64,000 nt of DNA from Ampelocalamus luodianensis (Eukaryota; Streptophyta; Magnoliopsida; Poales; Poaceae). The stretch spans positions 34,974,342 through 35,038,341 of the forward strand of contig CM070619.1 of the NCBI GenBank assembly GCA_036346255.1, given 5' to 3'. Made by a program: the position numbers and the translations under genes. The notes below the pieces were generated by a model that ran no database searches, was not told the DNA's origin, and worked only from the letters and a program-made list of their open reading frames with translations. This document shows, one piece after another, positions 55,436 to 64,000 of this stretch (the stretch's first letter is position 1; each line of letters opens with the position of its first letter).

Positions 55436-58148
55436 CAGCTCCATTCACAAGCCAAATAACGCATACACATCCATTCCCCAGTTCAAAGCCACATTCACCC
55501 CCCCAGCCTTCACATTCACCCCCCATCTCCTCTCACAGGAGCCATTCATCCCCCCAGAACCAGCACCCCAACCGAAGGCAGGAGGAGGCAGCTCCAGGCG
55601 ACCAGCATCACCAAGGCCAGCCACCCATCCCGCCCACCGCCAGCAGCACCACCTTGAGCACCGGCGACCATCCTCGCAGATCAACAACCCCCCGCAGTAA
55701 TCTAAATCAGTCTCAAATCACAGGTAATGGCTTTCGCCCTTTGAGCTTTAGGTAAGCATCTTCATACCTATAGTATCCCTTCCTCTCTCAGATCCGCACC
55801 ATTTTGACCTGCATTCACGCATCAATAGAAAGCATCAGTACATGAGCATCTAGGTAGAGCTTAGAAGAGCAGTAGAGGGGAGGCTCGGTGCTATGGCGCC
55901 GGTGGCCGAGAGGTCGAGCCGGCCAGGACGAAGTCCCCTGGATTGGCTGATCTAGGCAGCGGGAGTGTGGAGGAGGACCCGAGCAACGACGGCATGGCCG
56001 CTGGCCGCGCCGAGAGGAAGCCGGGGAGGCAGCCTCGGGTCGGCGGGGGACCGAGCCGAGGGGAGGCGAGGGCGCAGCGGCGCTGGCCTTTGGCCGCGCC
56101 GGATGAGGAGGCGATCGAGGGGGAGGCGACCGGGGCTGAGTCGAGCTGGGCCGAGTAGGATGCGGCGCAAGCGGCGCCCGAGGGAGCAGGGGAGGAGACG
56201 GCCGAGCGGTGGCGGCGTCGGTCTCTGGCCGCACCGGGAGGAGACGGCCGGTGGGGTGGAGTCGGGCCGGGCCTAAGGGAAGCGGCGCGAGGCTGGAGAG
56301 CCGGTGCGGGCGGCGTCCCAGGAGCCTGGTGCGAGGAGAGCCGGTGCGGGCGGCGCCTTGAAGCAAGAAGGGAGGAAGGGGATTCGGTAGAGGATAGTGT
56401 GGGGAGGGGGCTATGTGCTTGTGGGGGTTTGGGGAGCCAGCTGAGTGGAGGAAAGAGAGAGAGTAAGGAAGGGTTGGGTTTAGGACTTTTGATTTAGGGG
56501 TAGTATTAGGATTGGGTAGATTTCGTTTATGTGTCGAATTCGCGTTGCTTCTGAGGTAGTTGCTTGTAAATTAGTTGCTAACTGCGTAAGTCTAGTGTCT
56601 AAACAATTTAGCTAGAATCCAGTCAATTTAATCAACTTAAAATCAAATTGTGGTTTATTTGCTAGAACAGGTTGTGTAGCTGTTTTTCCTTTTGTTAATA
56701 GGCTAGCTTGCACGTGTAGCAGTATCGTGCGTCGCTGGTATTTAGTCGGTCTTTAAGAGCGGTTTAACCAGGTTAATTGAGTTAGTTAAGCGGGAACCTC
56801 GGGTTTCGACCTTAGTGCGAGTAGACAATAGAGCGACTATTTCGGGAAGTGCTAACTTCGCTTAGGTCTCGAAAATATTTTAGTTAATTAAAATGTGCTA
56901 ACTTGTAGTCGCCACTAACTTATGTATTCCTATTATCACTCAAATCAAATATGTATTTACTTATATTATTATTCGTGTTGCCGATGGCTACTGTATGACT
57001 TAACGGCACCGACAGAGCGGTGATCGAGTTTCACAAGACTAACCTTTCCTACTTATTCAAAGGCAAGCGACCCTCTTGAACATGAATATAGTTACTTTAA
57101 AAATATACCCTATCTTGCACTATTATAAGTATTGCATCAAAATGGTTTGCCAAAACCTAAAGAAAATGATTGAGATAAGATGATTGAGAAAGAAATGAGA
57201 CTTACTAGGAGGGTAAAAGGGGGCCCTGGCTGGGGAAACGCGACGATGATGATGATGAGGTAAGAGGTGGGCCCCTTTTTACATATGGTTATAATATAAG
57301 GACCAACAAACTCTTGCTCGGTCAGATGCCGTACATTCAGTGCCAACCATTTTCCCGTTTCGGCGGGCAGAAAATGCTACCTTGTTACGTGACTATGCTC
57401 TCCACAATGGGTAAGTATTAGGTGTGAGTGATTGTGATGGAGGAACCCAGGACCAGTGGGGGATAGTCCGGAAGTGGGGGATCCAAGGCGCTATAGCGCT
57501 AAGGTGGAGTGTTGAGTGCAGGATAGAAGCTGCCTCAACCAACCTCACCAGAACTCGGTGGATGATGAGGTCAACACCGTGACTAAATCTGCACCAACGG
57601 AAGGTGATGGGTGGAGAAATTAATCACGTAACCTGGAAAACGTTCTGTATTCTGATCTCGAACCTGCATCTAAGGCAATGCGGTGGACCCTGTTCACGGA
57701 GAGTTCAGAATAGCTATGGGTAAAGTGGTACAAAGCCTGCGCGGTGCTAAACTAAATCATGAATTCATGCCAGTCTCCAGGATTGGAGTCTACGGGAACC
57801 ACAGGGGGTCTATCGTCTCTCCGAGTGACTAGTAGAGTTTTCGGTATTAAAACTTACCACTTAATTGTCGAGATCTATTTTCTAAAGTGAGATGATTTAG
57901 AAATTGTGATAATGAATAGAGATAGTGCATCATGTGCATCTTTTGCTATTAATGCTTGCTGAGTACATTCGTGTACTCAACTTTGTTAGTATTCTCCCTT
58001 GTAGTTCCTAGTCCGGCCGGGAACTATCCCGAGTGGGACGAAGGACTTGCAGGTACAGAAGCAACAGTTTGAGGAGAAGGCTTTGACTAAGAGGACCCGG
58101 GGTGAGTTGGGAGCTATTTTGGCAAGTGGGACGAATAGGCTGCCGGTA

Positions 58149-58687
58149 TAGGGATGGCAATGGGGGCCCATTCCCCATTCTCCGACGGGGAATTCATCTA
58201 TTAGGAGACGGGGATGGGGCTATTTCTTCCCCCACGGGGGTGCTAATATGCAAATACAATTCCCCATCGGGTGAAACGGGGATGGGGATATTCCCCTACT
58301 CCCCATCCCCATTACCCGCTTGGGGCCCGATAAGACATGTAGGCCACTAGCCCAGTACCGCACAACCCGATAAGGCGATAGCCAGATAATCTTATTTGCA
58401 TTCTTTACTTTTCAGATGCTAATTAATCAAAAAACATTGTCATTTTAGTATTGCATGTGAATGTTCATACTCATTTTATAACATTATGAATCTTATTTTC
58501 TCTTCTTTCGGGATCCAACTTACGGGTATGGGTCCCCATGGGGCCCCAATAACCCGATGGGGATGGGGACGGGGAGAGAATAGCACCCGAGGATGGGGAT
58601 GAGGATGGGAACGAGGAATTTTTTGTCTCTCGGGGATGGGGATGTTCCACCACTCCCCGACGGGGAATGGCCCCGTTGCCATCGCTA
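58149..58687. mobile_element. hAT-like MITE (539 bp)
   Basis: Terminal inverted repeats tagggatggcaatgggg and, at the other end, the complement of ccccgttgccatcgcta, flanked by perfect 8-bp duplications tgccggta (58141-58148 and 58688-58695). The 8-bp duplication and TAG..GGCAA-type ends fit the hAT superfamily. The interior is rich in ggggatgggg and ccccatcccc, making it strongly self-complementary near both ends. No transposase frame, so non-autonomous. Confidence 0.88.
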
Positions 58688-58975
58688 TGCCGGTACTCCA
58701 GGGCAGACAGGAGAAGCGGGGAAGTTCCCTTGGGTATTTGTATAAAACTTGTATTAAGACCTTAGCCCTGCGTGACTAACTGTTGAAGTAAAGGACAATT
58801 TCTATCTTATTGTTCTGCTGCGTAACTCTGGTGAAGGCTTACTATTCGTTGGAGCAGTGTTCTACTGAGCAAACGAATAGTAATCCGTGTGCCTAAGTAT
58901 TATTACCCCTGCGGTAATGACACGGGGCGTCACACGACCTTAGATCGTGTGTGTTTGGCCGCATCCTTAGGTGCC

Positions 58976-58985
58976 AATATAAGGT
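58976..58985 (+). promoter_or_regulatory. TATA-like box of the split LTR
   Basis: aatataagg in gccaatataaggttag, downstream of gtgtgtgtttggccgc. Confidence 0.45.
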
Positions 58986-59331
58986 TAGTGCATAGCCCAT
59001 TGTAAAATAGACCAGTTTTTACATAAGATTGAAACATAGCTATTGCTTGTTCTTTCAAACCAGAGTTCATGCGAGGACTTTGAGAGAGAATTAGGCGATC
59101 CATTGATTCATCCTGCACTTCAAGGTCAAGCTATCGTTCCATTGAGAATTGAGGGCTTGGCGATCGTCGCTTGTGGTCTCACGACGATCAACTATCTGGT
59201 ATGTTTTGGACGATATCCAAAGAGTTGAGGGTTCATGCATTGGCGCGAGTGTTCAGCTAGCGACATCGACTACTTCGCATCTCTTATCTACAGTTCCTCA
59301 CTAAGAACATCGGACAAACTCCCATATCATG

Positions 59332-59344
59332 TGGTATCAGAGCC
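59332..59344 (+). other. primer binding site
   Basis: TGGTATCAGAGCC two bases after the LTR end. Confidence 0.92.
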
Positions 59345-60659
59345 AGGTTTACTTGGTGAGATCTATTTACCCATAGTTTAGATTTGTTTTCTATCCTATA
59401 GTCCATTAAACCAAAATTTGCAACACCAAAATCATAGTTCAATCTGTTATTTCTTGTGAGTTTTGTTAAGTTTTCATCCATTAGATATTTGTTTTTCGTG
59501 CTGATCTTGTGTTTTCCTTTGCATAACTTTATCTTGTGTCTACTTCAATTCTAAAAAATTGCTGATTAATTCCCTCAATTAGCACCCAAAAAGAGCTTTT
59601 GGAATTTATCTCTTGGTTGTTATCCGAGTTGGATCTACACGTCTTCTTTCTGTGTTCTTTTGGGGAAGTAATATCCGACTCAAACTCCAATATTATTCTT
59701 TCCAAAAATGCCTTGTTCTGACTTGCTGACTTGGAGTTCGGTTCGATTCGGGTTTCATCTTTAATCCTAGCCGGCCGAAACCTTTTGGTGATCTTGAGCC
59801 TTACTTATAACTTTTCATCTTTGAGACTAGCTGATGAATTTTGCTTTCGGGCTGCTCTTGGAATTAGTCTACACTTCTGAAATTTTTGAGACATGCAAAT
59901 CAAAGGGTGAATCTACACCTTCCTTTCGGCCAATGCAAAAGAAGATATCAAAAGGCAGCCGATTTGAAGAAAAAACTATGGCTTGACAAAAATATATAAA
60001 AAAATAAAGCAAAAGAGAACAAACCCGCCTATACAAGTACCAACTTTTCCATTCGGTGACCTTACTAACCGACGAAGGAAGATCTTGTGAATGCGGTTTG
60101 AGAAAGAAAAAAAGAAAAGAAACAGTGATGACCGAAACTTGGAAAGTGGGAAACCCTAGTCCATATTTTCAGATTGTGTATTCTCTTTGAGCAATCTTGT
60201 GCTCTTCTTTCTTTGCAATTGGCTAGCATCTCTCATAGTACTTGGTGCAATACGAGTTGGTCGATCTTCAACTCAGTCCTTTGTTTGCATTAAGTCACAT
60301 TCATCTTTGCGTGTGCGTTCATATCCTTCACTTACATCTTTTGGATCAGCACAAAGGTAAACTTTTCTAGCTTGGATCATTACTTAGCTTTACAATAACT
60401 TGAATATCAGTTTGCATAGGTTATACACATACCTTTCCAAGCTCCACCTACACCCGTTTGTGTACTCCCTTACTCTTGGTTACGCTCATACATTACCGGG
60501 TTGAGATCGTTCGCTGTCACAAGTGTCGTTTTACCATCTTTAATTCACTTTGGAACGGTAAGCTTGTCTTGTTGTCAGGATAGTGAGTTGTGAGTGTGGA
60601 GAGCGAATTTTGTTTTACTAACCGGATATAATCTCGCTTGTTCGTTGTGAGTTGTTACT
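59345..60659 (+). other. long 5' leader, no gene seen
   Basis: About 1.3 kb between primer site and gag, AT-rich, with no supported frame or strong repeat. Confidence 0.7.
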
Positions 60660-61945
60660 ATGTCAGGTCACGAGGAGATTCCACCTAATCCGGATGCGCC
60701 AGTTACATGGATGGAGTACACTTGATTGCGCAAGATGCGCCAAAAGCAGTTTCATATTCGTGATAATGGTGTGCACGATGAGCTCAGGAAAGTTCAGACT
60801 GGATTGAACACCCTCAGGGCAGAGGTTACGTAGCTGCGTACGCACATCAACAACTTCTTGGAGCTGCGTGCCATGTGCAACCACTCCAACGTGCATCGTC
60901 ATCGACATGATGACACCGAGGATTTTGTTGATAAACCCAAATTTCATATCCCTATATATTCAGGTAGTACAAATGTGAAAGAATACTTCACTTGGGAGTT
61001 GGAAATTGATACGTTATTTCGGATGCACAACTATTCCACTGAGAGGAAGCTCTTACTTGCATCCAATGGTTTGGCTGATTATCCTACACATTAGTGGGAG
61101 CAATTTGTTTGTAAGCGTATGGAGCACCATGAATTGCTGATTATCACTTGGGAGCAGATGAAGTAGCATTTCCGTGCATGTTTTGTACCTTACCACTACA
61201 AGCGTTCACTAGAGGATAAGTTGACAGGGTTGCAACAAGGTTTGAAGTCCACTGATGTGTCACATGAGAAGGCGACCAAGCATGGGACTTTCCCTTCGGT
61301 ACAGGCTTCATGTCATCCGACCCCTTTGCTTCATGAAGAGATTGTGGTTGATGGTAATTGCTCCATTGCTGACCCACAGTCTTTGGGGGATGTGATGTAT
61401 CCAAACCCATGTGAGAACAAGGGCCACATAGCCAAATTGAGTGAGAGTGATAACAAGAGTGAGCTGTGTGATTCCACCATATGTGAGGATGAGAGCATCC
61501 CAATTGAGTGTGAGAGAGATAAACCAACACAAAGAAGGAAGTAGATGATAGCCAAAGTGTAATTGATTCTGAAACTAACACATTACTATCTACTTCTAGT
61601 GTTGTTTCTCACATTGTACAGGTTGATATTACAGAAGAGGAGTTGAATGTTCAACAATCGGCACCGTTGGAAGTAAAATACGAGGAGATAACCACGGTTA
61701 GGGATGGAGTGCTTGTTGTCCCATGGTTTCATCATGACGATTTGATACCTACAACACCTACAACTGAGGAGGACGTTAAAGGTAACAATAATGGTGTTGA
61801 CTTGAATATTCATCAAGAAGAGGTAAGTAAGAGTGAGAACTCTAGTGATCCTTTGAATATTCCACATTGTGAATTTAATGCGCTTAATTTACGTAATGTG
61901 GAATTGATTACTCATGATGAAATTCTTACTAGAATTGATGAACTG
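60660..61945 (+). pseudogene. Ty3/gypsy gag remnant
   Basis: Starts at the ATG of MSGHEEIPPNPDAP (60660). Stops near 60723, 60831, 61094 and 61165 interrupt it. The capsid block reads KPKFHIPIYSGSTNVKEYF, WELEIDTLFRMHNYS, then WEQFVCKRMEHHEL and HFRACFVPYHYKRSLEDKL. The distal part (61221-61945) is acidic and asparagine-rich (DVKGNNNGVDLNIHQEEVSK) without motifs. It is cut at 61946 by a minus-strand LTR. Lineage uncertain, a non-Tekay chromovirus-like gag is likely. Confidence 0.8.
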
Positions 61946-62640
61946 TAGTTGTCCCAATCTTTCGATGAGAAAGATAAATTTCGATTGGGTGATGATTAAC
62001 TTTCACGATCCAGGCTACGAACGCAACACGTACAAACCAAGCAAACGTTGAACTAATCACCAAGTCATTATCAACCGTACTAAGGACCCGATTGACCTGA
62101 TCACGAGGATCAATTCATGCAAGCAATCGAAGAATAAGAAAGAACGAAGTAACACGCAATCTGAATTACAAATATATAATTGAGTTCAAAAGGTGGGATT
62201 CTGCAGAGGTTCTTTATGGTTGGTCTAGTCGACACAAGCGAAGAACAAGAGTTTTCATAATGGAAAAATTAAGCAAACGAAATCCGCCAAACCATAAGGG
62301 CGTCAGCCACTATGTATAGGAGGGAGAGGTGAAAGAAAGGGGTGGTAGTACTGTTCACATATGAATAGTAACCACATGAACAGTACGGGCTGTCTAGGGT
62401 TACAAGGCCCATGGGCCCAAGTTTGACTCAAAATTAGCCTCTGACTTTTTTTACGATTGTGGTGCACTCAGAAGGAATTTGGAGGTGAGGCTAGATCCGT
62501 TGGAAAGAGGACGAAATAAGCTTTCAATCAAGTACTCATGTGCCTCAAACGGAGTCCGTATATAAACGTTATGCATGTTTGAAGTCGGTGCTGTCTTCGG
62601 TGGCAAAATTGAATTGCACAAGCTTCTCTTCATGATCAGC
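61946..62640 (-). repeat. LTR of the minus-strand element
   Basis: Homologous to 33867-34560. On the plus strand it begins tgtagttgtccc; the upstream limit near 62640 is a guess because coding runs into it. It contains a cctatacatag TATA-like block near 62310 (minus strand). Confidence 0.75.
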
Positions 62641-63024
62641 TCCTAAGGTCCTGATTAAAATAACATCACATGCATTAGGTAGCAGCATATTCTTATTAGA
62701 AATAAAATGCACTCCTAGAAACGAAGTTACCTGATGGTTCAATTGACGTGCACGAGCTCTTGTGATTGGACCTTGCAAGTGCATAGGTTCAGATCTATTG
62801 TGAGGAGTGTTGGTTGTATGCATGGAAGTGATGTCCTCATCATCCTCCCCTTCTTGCATTTGAGTCGTCCTCGACTCAAGCTCATCTTCCTCACCCAAAT
62901 ATGGCTTCAAATCTGTAATGTTAAATGCAGGACTAACCCCGAACTCTGTAGGTAGATCAAACTTATATGCATTATCACTAGTCTTAGCTAACACCTTGAA
63001 TGGACCATCAGCTCTAGGCATCAA
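62569..63024 (-). pseudogene. integrase C-terminal domain and pol tail
   Basis: MMPRADGPFKVLAKTSDNAY and GVSPAFNITDLKPYLGEEDE form the end of the integrase C-terminal domain; a SRTTQMQEGEDDEDI acidic linker leads to LQGPITRARARQLNHQVTSF and NMLLPNACDVILI. The frame runs into LTR sequence. A TAG (just upstream, about 63025) separates it from the ERFPELRKS part. Confidence 0.88.
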
Positions 63025-63357
63025 CTAAGACTTTCTCAATTCAGGAAATCTTTCTTTGCGCAAATGTAACCAAACGAGATCATCAGGTTCAAAAGTTAAA
63101 CTCTTTCTACCCTGACTACCAGCAACCTTATACTTAGCATCAATACGCTCTATGTTTTCTTCAGTTGTTTCATGTAGTTTAAGGACAAATTCAGCACACT
63201 TCTTAGCATCTAAATTTACTTTTTTAGAAGTAGGCATAAGCAATAAATCAATAGAAGCGCGAGGATTAAAGCCATATACTACCTGAAAAGAGCTCATTTT
63301 TGTGGTAGAATGCAGCGATCTATTGTAAGCAAACTCTACATAAGGTAAGCATTCTTC
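63025..63357 (-). pseudogene. integrase post-core region
   Basis: MSSFQVVYGFNPRASIDLLL, then HETTEENIERIDAKYKVAGS and DDLVWLHLRKERFPELRKS, the region following the catalytic core. It is separated from the core by a TGA at 63358-63360 in place of TGG. Confidence 0.87.
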
Positions 63358-63717
63358 TCACATCTTTAAGTTCTTTTTCAAAATAGCCCTCAACATAGTG
63401 GATAACGTGCGGTTGACAACTTCAGTTTGTCCATCCGTTTGGGGGTGACAAGTAGTAGAAAACAGCAGCTTGGTCCCCAATTTCGCCCAAAGGGTGCGCC
63501 AAAAGTGACTCAAAAACTTGGCATCCTGATCTGAAACAATGGTATTGGGCACTCCATGTAGGTGAATGATCTCTCGGAAAAACAAATCAGCAACATTTGT
63601 AGCATCATCGCTCTTATGGCAAGGTATAAAATAGGCCATTTTAGAAAATATATCCACAACAACAAAAACACTATCTCTTCCCTTCTTTGTTCTAGGCAGT
63701 CCTAAGATGAAGTCCAT
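63358..63717 (-). pseudogene. integrase catalytic core
   Basis: [20 protein letters not shown] holds the first acidic residue, [15 protein letters not shown] the second and [13 protein letters not shown] the glutamate, so the DDE triad is present. A TAG at 63730-63732 splits it from the zinc finger. Confidence 0.92.
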
Positions 63718-63729
63718 TGAAATATCCTC

Positions 63730-63987
63730 CTAAGGAACACTAGGCACAGGAAGAGGCATATATAAACCGTGTGGATTAAGTCGGGACTTACCTTTATTGC
63801 ATGTAGTGCAGCGAGACACATAGCGCTCAACGTCGCGCCTCATTCGAGGCCAATAGAAGTGCTCGGCCAAAATCTCCTCAGTCTTCTTGACACCGAAGTG
63901 TCCCATCAATCCTCCGTCATGCACCTCCTTTAACAACAAAAGTCGAACGAAACTAGCTAGAATGCATAGCTTGTTAGCTCTAAACAA
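63730..63987 (-). pseudogene. integrase zinc finger
   Basis: EVHDGGLMGHFGVKKTEEIL supplies two histidines and YVSRCTTCNKGKS two cysteines (HHCC). It continues upstream beyond the window edge. Confidence 0.9.
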
Positions 63988-64000
63988 GAATCCATCTTTC

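Larger units (their letters stand above)
54992..58934 (+). mobile_element. solo LTR (3943 bp) with nested MITE
   Basis: Begins TGTGAGGACCC and ends GGGGCGTCACA, flanked by perfect duplications cgacc (54987-54991 and 58935-58939). The GC-rich first half and gctgagtacattcgtgtactc near 57958 favour plus orientation. No coding content; frames such as 55815-56366 lie in the GC-rich part. Tekay-like by structure. Confidence 0.9.
54839..59329 (+). repeat. LTR of a plus-strand Ty3/gypsy element, split by a solo LTR
   Basis: Native pieces are 54839-54991 and 58940-59329; the left limit may be further left and include the minisatellites. A TATA-like caatataagg (about 58976-58985) and a terminal tca before the primer site (59332) support an LTR. 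Its partner LTR is not in the window, so the left end is uncertain. Confidence 0.6.
61946..64000 (-). mobile_element. 3' part of a minus-strand Ty3/gypsy element, running off the window
   Basis: From right to left: integrase zinc finger, integrase core, C-terminal domain with TRARARQLN tail, then LTR ending tgtagttgtcccaatc on the plus strand at 61946. No chromodomain is visible. The same family left fragments at 33867-34742 and, more diverged, at 17918-18890. Confidence 0.88.

Noticed and set aside
55815..56366. 183-codon minus-strand frame rich in proline and arginine
   Set aside because: GC-rich part of a solo LTR bounded by target duplications; no motif.
62569..63024. Chromodomain at the end of the minus-strand gypsy pol
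   Set aside because: The tail is TRARARQLN followed by an LTR; the WSN..TWE core seen in the two Tekay-like copies is absent.

Overview
The window looks like plant nuclear DNA, most likely from a grass (Poaceae): it is almost entirely LTR-retrotransposon sequence, with initiator-tRNA-Met primer sites (TGGTATCAGAGC), Tekay/Del-like chromoviruses with multi-kilobase LTRs, a Tat/Retand-like Ty3 element carrying an antisense extra gene, and an Angela/BARE-like Ty1/copia element. I see no convincing host gene, tRNA, rRNA or CRISPR array. The species cannot be fixed from sequence alone.

Layout. (1) 1-13135: a plus-strand Tekay-like Ty3/gypsy element. Its 5' LTR is cut by the window edge, its internal part is short and lacks gag, pol is heavily frameshifted, and its 3' LTR is complete at 4892 bp. 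It sits in the LTR of a minus-strand chromovirus, whose LTR start, chromodomain and integrase tail remain at 13136-14165. (2) 14147-17056: a plus-strand LTR-like fragment with a clear TATA box. (3) 17057-52931: one degraded Tat-lineage element (gag, protease, RT, two RNase H domains, integrase, 3' tandem repeats, intron-containing antisense gene, 3' LTR). It was expanded to about 36 kb by a 3.5-kb internal tandem duplication and by nested insertions: a fragment in gag (about 17918-18890), a solo LTR (28960-33823, TSD ggctt), another fragment of the same kind (33867-34742) and a copia element (35567-50590, TSD ctatg). The copia 3' LTR is itself split by a 2.8-kb solo LTR (35889-38673) and by a truncated gag-bearing gypsy element (39042-42852). 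(4) 52932-54154: unclassified. (5) About 54155-61945: an LTR with three adjacent minisatellites, split by a 3.9-kb solo LTR (54992-58934, TSD cgacc) that contains a 539-bp hAT-like MITE (58149-58687, TSD tgccggta), followed by a primer site, a long leader and a gag remnant. (6) 61946-64000: the 3' part of a minus-strand Ty3/gypsy element running off the window.

No coding region is intact; every pol or gag reading frame has stops or frameshifts, so these are fossils. Target-site duplications let the order of insertion be read in several places. The least explained signals are a short inverted-repeat motif (GTCGTA...TACGAC) and a cagtactcg motif that recur in LTRs and introns of apparently unrelated element families, the antisense spliced gene in the Tat element, and local bursts of small indels that may be real decay or consensus error.
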